A DNA stretch of 64,000 nt from Homalodisca vitripennis. Taxonomy: Eukaryota > Arthropoda > Insecta > Hemiptera > Cicadellidae. This document shows positions 32,121 through 43,255 of the stretch, in pieces. The position numbers and the translations under genes are program-made. Position 1 is the first letter of the stretch. Each line of letters starts with the position of its first letter. The stretch lies in contig NC_060213.1 in NCBI RefSeq assembly GCF_021130785.1, positions 96,774,501-96,838,500 of the forward strand. Direction: 5' to 3'. A model generated the notes under the pieces. The model was not told the DNA's origin. It did not search any database and worked only from the letters and a program-made list of their open reading frames with translations.

Positions 32121-35100
32121 AGTCCAAAATTCCTCCAAGTTTAATAGCTCCCAAAAACCTTACATTACAAAATCTTCAACCGCTCCAACTTGAAATCCTG
32201 GATTAGTCACAGCACAAAAAACAATTTCCATTTTTGTGTCAAAGCTTCTTTTCATTTCTTACCACTTTCAGGCAGAAACTCAGCAGTTAAAAAAACTGAC
32301 ACATTTTTCCTCAAACCATAAAAGTTGTTTACCAGTTACGTGCCAAAGCTCATAATACAATTTACACTCATGAACGTACATGATGGCGAGTGCAACGAAG
32401 TCTAACCTATGTCAGGCTCTACAATACAGGTACGAAACAAATACTACAGAAAGCAGAGTTTTTTGGCAGATACAGCTTGAAACAATTTAATGCTCCTACG
32501 CGAACTTCGCAATTCATTTCTATTTCAACGCCCAAATTCAGAAAAGATTTTATAGAAGGCAGTTTTGTTTTGTTGGAAAAGAAACTTTCAATAAGATTAT
32601 TGTACACTTTGGTAACAACATTTTAAATGAGGGGAAACCTCGTTTTAAAATGAAAGTTAAGAGCACAATTCTCAAAAACTAAATGAATATCTAATAATGG
32701 TATTAGTCTGCATCTCAGAATCATAATTTATATATTTTGTGTATTAACAAATTTCATAATTAGTAAATCATTATGAAACTGTTAATGGACAAAATTTTGT
32801 CGGTCAATGCCGCATCTGTGGTGTTAACCGTCAAAATTTTGTCGGTCAAACATTCCCTCGTATAATTACTTTTTACAATATACTCTGGTAACGTATCGAT
32901 ATAATTCATGCACCATTGGATTCGGGAAGAAAAATGCTAGGGATTGCTAGAAAACAGATGAGTTTTATTCCTCTTTGTATTATGGTTATGACGTAGCAAG
33001 CTTGTCATTTTGAACGTAAAAGAAAACGGCGCAGTTTGTTGTGACTGCCATATTGCCGCTGCCGTTCTGTATCACTTTCGTGCCAAACTGTGGATATTTG
33101 TAAGTTTTAATAGTTTTACGCGTGTTTTAGTGTCGTATTTAATGTGTAGTGTGTTGTTTGATGTCGTAGTAGTATATTTTAGAATAAATCAATTTCTATT
33201 TACTGAAATATGTTTGAGAAATTACCGGCTTTGTGTAGGCTATGGCAAAATGACTTGACTAAAATTCATTTCACATAGTTTGTTATTGTTTTCACTTACT
33301 AAACGTTATTTATAGCACTCTTTTAGCTCTGAAGTAACTATTTATTTTTGGTGAATAGATAGTTTTCACAATAAAATATATATTTCCTGTAATTTCTTTG
33401 GTTATAAATAATAACTGTTTGGGTTATTCTATAATTTTTCATATATTTAGTTATATTTATAGTTTTCTAACTACATAATATTTCCTATTACTTATAAACC
33501 ATAAATTTATAAATTTTGATATAGTACAAGCTTTAGAAACGATTTTATATTTTGCTGAATGAACATTTTTTGCAAAATTTTTTAATAATGGCAAAATGCA
33601 ACTTTTTTTTACTTTTCAAAAAACAATTTATGGTAATTATTTCATTAGTACTGTATATTCTATTTTATTCTAAGTAAGAAAATATGCAATATACCATGTA
33701 TTCATAGATAAATGTATTAGCAAAACTTGTTTTACCAAAGTCTTACGTGTACACCTGATTTTCAGAATTTATGCGCATCGCTGCTTTTTGTTCTATAGCT
33801 TTATGATGCTTTCATAAATGTGTATAATGTTTATGTTTTTCTGAAACTAGATAAAATTTGACACAGAATGGCTATCTCACTTTGAAATATATCTCACTAT
33901 AACTTCATTTGCTAGGTATGGTCCCCCCAAATTTATTTTTCGTAAATTTTATATTTGATTAAAAAAAGTGTTTATTAAAAAATTTTGTATGATTAATTTT
34001 ACAATATAGTATAATTCTACGTTTAATCTTGAACACAAAAATATATACTTTTATTTATATTGCTTTTATTTTATATTTTTAATAATTTTTTTTTTAAAAA
34101 CCTTGCGCGAAGCTCCAAAACAGCCCGACACTACAGGATGAAATGACCGCCAGTTCTAGGGTTAAACTTTGTTCACATTAAAAATATATTTATTAAATGT
34201 TAATTATGTATAGTTATTGTTGATATTTCAGTTAGAATTTATTGTATATTGTTGTTGATCTGTAGTTGTTTACTGTATATTATCGTTGATTTGTATTTGT
34301 TTATTTATTGCAATTTTTTTTGCTAGATGTAGTGTTAAAAATTTATTGTTGATTTTTCATAGTAGTTTATTTATTGTTGATATTTCTGTTAAATATTTAG
34401 TCACGGAATTTACTGTTCAGATACTTGTTCTGTTAAATGCATACTTGTTCATAGAAAATGCATGTTGTTACTTTGTTGAATGTTGAAAGTGTTGATATAG
34501 TGACGAAATAATAATTGTAAAAAGACTGGCTGGCGACTAATAATGTATACCGTAATTTTCTGTGAGCTCTTGGAATGTTTGAAGGTATTGTAAACTTTCT
34601 TTAAATAAAGTATTTGTCTACTGTCTACTGTCAAAGATAGTTTTTAAATTTTATTCATATGAATCTGGAGCAAATACTACGGGGTCCGTGAAATGTGATA
34701 CCCTTTAGTAGCACTTTCATTTTTATTCACTGGAAAAGAAGTAACTGCTTTAAAACAGTATAATGAAGCAAGTAATACACTTTTGGTTCATTTCACCCAA
34801 TATCTCAAATAATACTGTTTAAAGTTTGGTGTTACTGTTCTTTACAATTCATATATTTTGTAATAACCCTGATAAAACAGATCTATAAAACTGTATTAAA
34901 CAATTATTCATTCCTGAAAGCTTTAAACTCAGTCCTTTGTATCTGACTTTTATACTGGTCTCAAGAGTATAAATGTAGTACTGTAAGCTGTAAACTTTTT
35001 GTTAATTGACGCTACTTGTAATCTTAAAGATTATCAATAAAGAATTTCTGATTTCTGTTGGCTATTTTATTACTAAAAGTACAAAAATTGAAGGGAAGTC

Positions 35101-35333
35101 TTATTACTGGGATTTTGCTTCAAGGTAGAAAGTTAACTAAAAAACTGTTAAAATCTCGCACCCACAGCAGTAAGTCAGACAGACAGGCTGTGAAAGTCAA
35201 TGTGTCAATTGGACTAGGTCAGCTGATCCGAATGCTTGCGTATAAGTAACCCACTCATCTGGTCTTTCTTTAGCTTTTGGTAGTAACCCACCTCCCCCCC
35301 TCTTCATATGTCCTCGCTTTCTTAATAAAAGAT
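32121..35333. other. Remainder of intron 3 of the Cosmc-like gene
   Basis: Mostly AT-rich. TTAACC at 32824 and GCCAGTTCTAGGGTTAA at 34149-34165 could bound a 1.34-kb piggyBac-like element, but the two ends share little beyond TTAACC and no transposase was seen. An open frame at 33010-33258 is not protein-like. Confidence 0.3.
32788..32850. repeat. Direct repeat of CAAAATTTTGTCGGTCAA
   Basis: An 18-bp word containing a palindromic AAAATTTT core occurs twice about 43 bases apart. The spacer is gccgcatctgtggtgttaac. The second copy follows a TTAA and may be subterminal to a piggyBac-type end. Confidence 0.7.
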
Positions 35334-35543
35334 TCAACCAGTTGCTAAAATTGAGTGAAATTCATCTAACATGTACTTCCCCTGCATACTTCTCCAATTT
35401 ATTAGTTTGAAGAGTTTTGTATAATCTTTATGCAAGTACTTTAGTACAACTAAATAATGGTCAAAATTGACATCTTTTTGTATGTTGACACTCCCAGAGA
35501 ACAAGTTATTGTACTTACACAGTGGATTATTGCCTATACTAAC

Positions 35544-35699
35544 CTCGTCTGAAGGTGTAAAAGTGTCAGACTTGACATTCCCCAGTCTACCGGCCTCTAT
35601 GTGTAAGTGCACATTGTACAGCAGGTAGTGGTGAAAGTAGACCGTGGCCTTGCTGGTCCCTCGGAAAGTTATTGACAAGGGGTGACAGCAGTCGTTGCC
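35544..35699 (-). CDS. C1GALT1C1: C1GALT1C1-like, exon 3
   Basis: Acceptor TGCTATAG ends at 35700. The exon reads GNDCCHPLSITFRGTSKATV, YFHHYLLYNVHLHIEAGRLG and NVKSDTFTPSDE in phase 0. The DCC motif followed by an S-[IV]-[ST]-F strand corresponds to the conserved CCSDxAVSFHY block of core-1 galactosyltransferases; here CCSD is CCHP. The donor GACGAG/GTTAGT at 35543 leads to exon 4. If not spliced, the frame stays open for 70 more codons to a TGA at 35334-35336. An alternative isoform or misread terminal exon (35334-35699) is therefore possible. Confidence 0.75.
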
Positions 35700-37076
35700 C
35701 TATAGCACACATTTTTTCTATTTAAAGTAGCTATAATAATTACTAAGTTCACTCGATTCAAATCAAACGATTTAGCTGCAAATTAATCACATCGACATTT
35801 CAACCCTTTGAATTTCATTGTCTATTATTCTCACTTATAGAAATATAACAAAATACCATATTCAATTAGGTATAAATGAAAAAACACTATTCAAAATAAA
35901 TAAAATATTGAACAATTCACTACACTGTCCTTTTCAGATGTATTCTACATTATTGAAATATCCACAGTATATGTAAAACTATCTGTGAGCGAATTTTGGG
36001 AATAAGTTGGATGATTATTTTCAAGAAAAGGGTGATGCACAGATGTAATACAATATGGCTATCCAAATGTTCTAAAAATAGGTGAAAGTACAGAGGATAA
36101 CAGATAGAAATGTACACAATTTATAGTGGCAATGTACATAATAAAACATAATCAACTGGCCCACATACACATACAACTAGGAACACTAATTTTTTTGTAT
36201 CAATGAATGATAGAGAAATCATGTTACCTTAAGATAAAATAACGTCAACTGAAGCTTTGAATTGCTTTATAGTCTGTACTGACGCACAACCTACTTGAAA
36301 TTGTGATAACACTGTCAGTTCGTCAAACGTGACTGACACTCGAAACCACATTGAAGGTTTAAAGGCTTTGATGAGATTAAGAAAACTGTATGAAAATATA
36401 AAATTTGAATGACATTAAATAAAATAGCGGCATTGTACATTTTTTAATTTTAATACTAATTTAACACATACTTTGTTAGATAAGATACGATAGAATCAAT
36501 TCTTGATCATTCATCTTTATATGCTTTTGTGTGAATGTACAGCAGTCTCCCCCTTATCATGTACCTCGAAAAAGGAGACCCGACCAGATAAAGAAATATC
36601 CAGATAAATTGATGTACTCATTATATTAGAGTTTCTTTAACAGTACAACATATATGTATATGCTAAAAATTTTAAAATTGAATTATTTAATATTTTTATA
36701 TACAGGAAATGTTTTATACAAAAAATATGTATACATTAAGTTCTTTTGTAGGAAAAACGTAACAAATTACAAATTATGAATTTCAAAACACCACGAAATC
36801 TCTAGACAAACTAAAAACAACACAATGACTGTACAGGAATAAAGCAAAAGTATTCACATTGCAACAGGTATGTAAGCGTCATAGAGGTTAGTTAAAAAGT
36901 GGTCAGTTAAAACATGTAAATTGTTTTCAAACAAAACCTGGTTACGGTGGTGTGGCCAATTGAAAGGTAGCTTGTTAAGAGGGAGACTAATGTACTCTTT
37001 TAGCAGTAATAAGTTTAGTAGACCTATCTAATTTATCTTTATATCCCAACTACACTAATTTTAAATGCCAACTAAC
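35700..37076 (-). other. Intron 2 of the Cosmc-like gene
   Basis: Bounded by donor AAACAG/GTTAGT (37077/37076) and acceptor TATAG/GGC (35700/35699). It contains the pogo-like MITE at 36540-36992. Confidence 0.7.
36540..36992. mobile_element. pogo/Tigger-like MITE
   Basis: Left end, after TA, is CAGCAGTCTCCCCCTTATC. Right end in reverse complement, after TA, is CATTAGTCTCCCTCTTAAC. The 453-bp interior has no transposase. TA duplication and a C-A-x-x-AGTCTCCC start match non-autonomous Tigger-type elements. It lies within intron 2 of the Cosmc-like gene. Confidence 0.7.
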
Positions 37077-37234
37077 CTGTTTAACAGGATAAATACTTGA
37101 TTTCCAGTATTTTGAGAGGAACTCAATGTCACCTGGCACCACTAGCTGGCTGATGGTGTAGAGGTGGAACCTGCCTCTCCCCAGTTTGTCTCTTGTGTCT
37201 GTCGGTAGCACACCCAGCTCTGCCAGGTACTTGC
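37077..37234 (-). CDS. C1GALT1C1: C1GALT1C1-like, exon 2
   Basis: Acceptor GATGTTGCAG ends at 37235 and donor AAACAG/GTTAGT follows 37077. The exon (158 nt, entering in phase 1, leaving in phase 0) continues the glycine codon from exon 1 and reads KYLAELGVLPTDTRDKLGRG, RFHLYTISQLVVPGDIEFLS and KYWKSSIYPVKQ. The D-[ST]-R-D-x-x-G-[KR]-x-x-F-H block is a family signature of core-1 beta-3-galactosyltransferases and Cosmc. The 5' half of this exon and its acceptor are the first unit of a four-copy 136-bp tandem repeat (37147-37695). Several competing acceptors therefore lie upstream. Confidence 0.85.
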
Positions 37235-37695
37235 CTGCAACATCACAATTCACATTTCAGTATACTCTCAACATCATGTGAGTGGCTGATGGTGTAGAGG
37301 TGGAACCTCCCTCTCCCCAGTTTGTGTCTTGTGTCTGTCGGTAGCACACCCAGCTCTGCCAGGTACTTGCCTGCAACACCACAATTCACATTTCAGTATA
37401 CTCTCAACATCATGTGAGTGGCTGATGGTGTAGAGGTGGAACCTCCCTCTCCCCAGTTTGTGTCTTGTGTCTGTCGGTAGCACACCCAGCTCTGCCAGGT
37501 ACTTGCCTGCAACACCACAATTCACATTTCAGTACACTCTCAACATCATGTGAGTGGCTGATGGTGTAGAGGTGGAACCTCCCTCTCCCCAGTTTGTGTC
37601 TTGTGTCTGTCGGTAGCACACCCAGCTCTGCCAGGTACTTGCCTGCAACATCACAACTCACATTTCAGTACACTCTCAACATCGTATGAGCGGCT
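37147..37695. repeat. 136-bp tandem repeat, 4 copies, containing an exon 5' half and its acceptor
   Basis: The phrase gctgatggtgtagaggtgga recurs with an exact 136-base spacing (catgtgagtgg at 37275, 37411 and 37547; degenerate cgtatgagcgg at 37683). Each unit carries, on the minus strand, a TGCAG acceptor followed by codons KYLAELGVLPTDTR(D/H)KLGRG, then RFHLYTIS. Only the first unit joins a full exon with a donor. Units 2-4 are almost identical to each other, implying recent expansion. 136 is not a multiple of three, so use of a distal acceptor changes the frame and meets a stop. Confidence 0.95.
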
Positions 37696-38254
37696 GATGC
37701 TATGCTTTTTCTGGAAGTTTATTAAAACGTTTTATGCTTACGTTTGGTTTTCTCAAATTGAACATTTATCTGTTACAGCATAAATTGTTGTAATACAATA
37801 GGAAAGTATCTATTTTCTACTAATAAAACTATCTAATTTTTATCTGATACTAAATCAAATACAATAAATACACAGGGATGGAAGGGTCATGGGTCTAATA
37901 ATTTTTCTTTTTAATTGGGTGCAAGAAAGGCTATTGCCAACATTTACAATAATTCTAAGTACTTTCTTTTGCCAAATGAAAGCAGTTTAGCACTGGTGCT
38001 GTTTTCCCAATGTGTTATACCACACCTTAGATGGGAAAGGAAAAAGGCATATTACGTTGTAATCAACATTTCACTGCTGATTACTTTAGTTTCCTGATAT
38101 GTTATTTAACAGATAATAGATAAAATTTTTTCCATAGGAAATTACATGAGCACCCCAATTTAATCAATTAATTATCCATGTATATTTCTATTAGCTTAAC
38201 AGGTTATGTATACTTACTGTCAAGGACAGTTTCCATCAAGAGTAAAAATTAAAT
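37696..38254. other. Intron 1 sequence without recognised features
   Basis: AT-rich; nothing supportable. Confidence 0.4.
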
Positions 38255-38660
38255 TTTCTGTTTTACTACTATTTACTACCAAAAGGTTAGCTTTATCACA
38301 GCTTCTGCCATCGCCTGCTCTTGTTTTAAAGTTTTCAGATTTTTATTGCTATTTAAAATAGTTGTACCATCTACATATAGTACAGACCTACAAGGCACAT
38401 TAAATAAAGAATCATTTATCACTACAACAAACAGAAAAGGACTGAGTACTGAGCTTTGTGGAACCCTTAGTAAAACATTTTGGAACTCTGACACATCTTT
38501 ATTTTGTGGGACCAACTGCCACTTATTTTGTAAATATGATGAAAATCATCTTAATTCATTATTTTTTATATAGTAAAATTTAACTCTTTTACGATCAGAT
38601 CCTGATGAATACAATCAAAAGCTTTAGCCTTAAGTCAATTAAAGTAGTACATATAATTGT
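38255..38660 (-). mobile_element. LINE RT fragment in intron 1 of the Cosmc-like gene
   Basis: Minus-strand reading gives KAFDCIHQDLIVKELNF (about 38620), then after frame breaks RWFSSYLQNKWQLVPQNKDV, RVPQSSVLSPFLFVVVINDS and SVLYVDGTTILNSNKNLKTL. These are RT palm motifs; the catalytic YADD is mutated to YVDG. It is in the same orientation as the host gene. Confidence 0.8.
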
Positions 38661-40094
38661 TTTGTCTTTAAAATTCACAATAACATGTTCTGTTAGTTTT
38701 AACTGCTTTTACTGTATTTAAACCTGAAAAAAAACTGAATGTCAGGACATGAGAGATTTACAACAATAAAAGCTATACAATTGTTCTCTGATACAAAACT
38801 CAAATATATTACTAATAATTGGAGAGACAAAGACAGAGTTTAAGTTTTTTCTCATATTTCAAAAGACAATATCAGCAGTGAGATTACTTTTAAAGTTAAT
38901 AAAACATGTATATCATTTAATTTTAAAATGACTGCCATATTCCTATAATCACAACTCAGCATGGGAATATGTATCAGTTTCTAAAAAATATTTCTCACTT
39001 TACTTTTTTGAACCTGTGCAATCATTATGTAGAATTAGTTTTTCCATTAATATTGCATTCTTTTACCCAGATTTATGTTGATATGGCTTATTCTGATAAC
39101 CTTAAACACTATTAGTCAATTAACTAATTTTTATACATCAAATTATGATCTTTTCATTGAGGTAAACTTTCTGTATCATCCGTAACATGTATTAATTCTT
39201 AAAAATTAACTAAAATTGCTATTCTTGTTGTATTATTAACCTGCAAATTTGAAAAGGTATAGAGATGTAACAAAAAAATAAGTTTGTAAAAATAAAAATA
39301 TTTATTTACTTTTTAACCCAAATAAATATTGGATTACATTCACAGTTTAATGTGCAGTGTCCAAAATTGTCCCGTCCATAACAAAAATGAAATCCTAGAA
39401 ATAATTTTAGATATGAATTAACATATTGCATAAATATGTTTTAGAATATGACAATGTACAAACATAAAACATTGATTTTGAACATCTACATTTCAAATCT
39501 GTCAGAATAATATCACATATATATAAACATTGTAAATACTCAGAAATTTGTCTGAATGTCTCATCCATAATAATAGAATGGCTGTAATACATTTGCTGTA
39601 TTTTATTATTTTAATATGCATTGTTGTTTTAAGAATTATGCCATAGATATAAATGGTTATGACACCATTCAATGTATGTTTTATTGACATTTTGAATTGA
39701 ATAGAAAAAAGCTACTTGTGGAGCATTTGACAAAGAAATGTAGATCATTTTTTAGGATAACACCCGGAATTTGGGTAATCCCCCCATGAGGTCATACAGA
39801 AACGCTGTTTTAAGACAGCTCATATATTATCTGTTTGTACTGTGATAAGCTACTATCAATGAAGTGTTGGCATCTCCATCATTACATCACAAAGACACCT
39901 GAACCTTACGTGTAAAACTAGAAGTAAGAATTACTGAATGAATGGGTGAGGCTGAAGAGATTGCTAAATTATGGTGCTAAACAAAAATATGTTATTGGAA
40001 ATTACAACAGTTGCAATAAATAAATGATTTTAAATTTAAAATAATGTTTAAAATAAATCAATTTTGATCTAAATTACCCAATAAACAACATTGA
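38661..40094. other. Intron 1 sequence without recognised features
   Basis: AT-rich; small open frames at 39407-39690 show no protein character. Confidence 0.4.
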
Positions 40095-40156
40095 ATATTA
40101 AAAGAGTACATATTTAGCCTATATATATATAGGCTAAATATGTACTCTTTTAATAT
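40095..40156. repeat. Perfect 62-bp palindrome
   Basis: The sequence from 40095 to 40156 is its own reverse complement with no mismatch. Its centre lies between 40125 and 40126 in TATATATATA. The flanking arms are AGCCT/AGGCT and AAAAGAGTACATATTTAGCC on the left with its complement on the right. There is no spacer, so it would extrude as a cruciform or a foldback hairpin. It lies in intron 1 of the Cosmc-like gene. Confidence 0.97.
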
Positions 40157-42224
40157 ATTAGCAATGAATAAGCTAATATTGTAGTGTTTAAGAAACGTAG
40201 ATAAATATTTCTCACTGATAGACTGAAAGACAGAACCAAATATTTTATGTTTTAATTCATATTTGATAAAAAGAATGATATTGCTGTCATATCTAAGTCT
40301 TTTTATCTATGGAACGTATAGATCTCATAACATACTGATGTTATTCAGGAAAGCACTCCACTGATAAACCCCGAGCTAACAACTGATAATATAAACAAGT
40401 TTTAGTTAACAGCAACTCTCTTCAACCTGTATATTATTTAGTTCTTATTTAATTGCTATTGCCACTGTTCGTACATAAAAAATCATCCCTTTTCAAATTT
40501 ACTTTGTATAATGGATTACCTGCCTACAACTATCAGCACGTAATATGCCTGTATTATTTAAATACAACTTTCAAAACCTTCTTAAATATCAAGCACTGTC
40601 AGCGTTTGGACACACAAGGTCAATTCTAGTCAGTGTTTAATGCTATTTCCTATCAAAAGGTAGTCGGTAATGATTTCAGTGTCCATTAATACCTTTCCAA
40701 TGATACCAAAATGTCATTATTCTGAAAATTGTTATTCCACCCCTCTCCGTCACCCATCAATCACAAATGGTGGATGTTATTAAATACTTCATTGAAAATG
40801 CTTTAATTTCTCTTAAAGCGAGTTGCCAGTAATAGTCACAAATTGACTTAACATTTTTTTTTAAATTATAACTATTCTTCCAACATTTCCTCCAAACCCC
40901 CCCCCCCCCCCACCAATACTAATTAGGGAAGATTGCATTGCTCATAACGATCTTCCCAAAGATAGTTCCAAAATAAAATTTGGGAATTATTTGTTTTTAA
41001 ATGGTTTATTGTTTTATTCCCATGCACCCCCTTCAGATTACTGAATATTAATACCCTATGACCAAAGAGGTATAAATACAACCATTCACATGCAATGTAT
41101 TGAAATGTCAATTTTGCATGTTGTTATTTTATCACAAACTTTTCTTTTAAATTTTTTTTAAAATGTTACTTAAATTCTTAAAAATGTACACATGGTAAAT
41201 TGTCAACATGTGACTTTTATGTGGTGTAAATTGTACAATACTTGAGGTATATTTTGAATAGACACACCAAGTTTTATTTGTGTACTCATTTGTGTAAATA
41301 AACACTGAGAGACGCCAAATGGGCTATGCATTGGACTTTTCGAATATCTGATAAAACAACACAAACATATAAAAAAGTAAGTGAAAGTAAGGAAGTGATA
41401 CTTCCTTTAAAGTCAATCAAGACCAATGGAGGATCCGAGCCCATGGTTGACTTGGATCAATGCTTGTCAAGTGTCCTGCATGGGATGGACCTGATGTTAC
41501 TAAACTCCAGGATCTAAACTAGTGCCCCGTAAGTGCGCTCTGTGACGGTGGTTGTCCTCTGCACCTCACAGTAGTGATACTAGTTCAGACATTGCTAGTC
41601 TCGACTAGTCTGTCCAGAATCATACCATACATATATCCACTGAGGCCCTCCAAACCCATGGTGTGAAGCGACCTGTCCCTAAGGGATGTATAGCGCAGGA
41701 ATAGTATGCCACAAATGAAACCACTGGAAAACTCACAAGTGTATATACAGTCTTACCCGGTCATGCGGGCCTGGTCAGAGACCTGTTACTTCCTCAGTAC
41801 TTGTGAAACTTTATGGAGTCTGAAAATAAAAAACTAGGCTAATCCAACATATCTAGATCTGGAACAGAGTAAGCAGTTGCATCCGGCAATCTGGCTTAGA
41901 ATGTCTCTGATTGTTCATCACACTTAATTATCACCAACAAGACTCAGTGGTTAATAGTGATAAAATAAGAGTGTTAGTCCATAGACACAGAATCTGAAAT
42001 GTGTTATCTGGTCTACAACCTCAAGCTCCTTTCAAATTGCATAAGCAAATGGTGAAGAAGCAAAAGATTGGTGATTGCACTTGGTTTCCGGACAACAAAT
42101 AGAGAAGGCTGAGACAAGAAATCTGCCAATGAAATAGAAATACTGAAGAAGTGAAGAGAGTCAGTATTGGGTGAAGCTGTAGCAGCTGACTACTCCAAAC
42201 AGGAAGAGAGATGAAATGAAATGA
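40157..42224. other. Intron 1 sequence with a 15-base C run and an unexplained higher-GC block
   Basis: A run of 15 C lies at 40897-40911. The block at about 41290-42200 is less AT-rich than its surroundings and has a short + strand frame (41326-41517) with no recognised similarity. It may be an old retroelement of unknown type. Confidence 0.35.
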
Positions 42225-43110
42225 AAAATGACTTTATTAGAGGCGAAGTTAGGACTATAAAGTCCTCTCTACCACTTAACCTCATACAAATTAAACTAAC
42301 ATATAATATATGTATACATTTATAACTAAAACTTAGTCTATTTATTTACATTACATATTAAATGAATCTTAAAATCAAAACAATCATCAATAATTAATGT
42401 GACTATATACAAATTTACAATAATATCGCAAGACACACACTCGCATTCATTCAACTAGCATGCAATTGCCCTAAGTACCGCACACCAAAGCCGCCAACCG
42501 CTATACCCCCTGAGCCCCCAGCATCAAGGTCCTGACCTCCGCCCCAAAGCGAGCGCGCTTATCGATGGCTCTGATGTTAACAGGTAAAGTATTCCACAAT
42601 CGGCAGGCAGAAACTGTAACGATTTGCTAAAGGTAGTTGTTCGATGAATTGGGATAGATAATAAGGATGTACCCCTCCTTGTACTTCGTTCACTTATTTC
42701 AGACATAAATCGAAAGTTGTTTGAAAGATAACTAGGACAATTTGTATTTAAAAGAGCGTGCAACAGAATGAGTGAGTGATAGTCTCGAAGGTCTTGTAAT
42801 TTTAAGATAGATAATTGATTGAAGTAGGGCGTTACGTGATCATCACGTCTGAGATTGAAAATGAACCTAATGCAAAAGTTCTGAGCATGCTGGAGTCTAT
42901 TTGAAAGCTCCACAGTCATGTCATTAATGACTATGTCACAGTAGTTCAAGTGAGGCAGTACAAGAGTCTTTATCAGCATTATTTTAACTTTCTGGGGTAG
43001 ATATGAAGCCAGCCGCTTGAGGCTGTGAACACCGGCAAAGACTCTATTACATGTCAAAGAAGCCTGTTCAGGCAAAGAGTACCCTATGTTCAGGCTGCTA
43101 GGCTTATTCT
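42225..43110 (-). mobile_element. 5'-truncated LINE in intron 1, next to exon 1
   Basis: A 183-codon minus-strand frame (43075-42524) reads NRVFAGVHSLKRLASYLPQK, VKIMLIKTLVLPHLNYCDIV, LQHAQNFCIRFIFNLRRDDH and RSTRRGTSLLSIPIHRTTTF. This is the thumb and C-terminal region after the LINE RT palm. After a frameshift near 42620 it continues toward CRLWNTLPVNIRAID-like sequence. The 3' end has AATAAAGTCATTTTTC at about 42220-42240. It is in the same orientation as the host gene and ends about 0.15 kb from exon 1. Confidence 0.85.
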
Positions 43111-43255
43111 GGTTTTAAATGAGTTCTGAACGATCATGAGTAAAACAATGGGTGTCCAAAAACCAATTAAGGATCCCTAAAAAGATTACTTTATTAAACA
43201 TGAACAAACTCATAATATTAATTTTTAATACAAAATTAGCTCATAAGGTACTTAC

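Noticed and set aside
32390..32626. Overlapping open frames on both strands near 32.4-32.6 kb
   Set aside because: A distant resemblance to a LINE C terminus was considered, but no motif could be pointed to on either strand.
33010..33258. 82-codon + strand frame in intron 3
   Set aside because: Cys/Phe/Val-rich with no recognisable domain; a nearby TTTGTAAGT could be a donor of an untranslated exon but nothing supports it.
37274..37661. Two 83-codon minus-strand frames that look like extra proteins
   Set aside because: They are the tandem copies of exon 2 read through into the repeat unit; no donor follows, so they are not independent genes.
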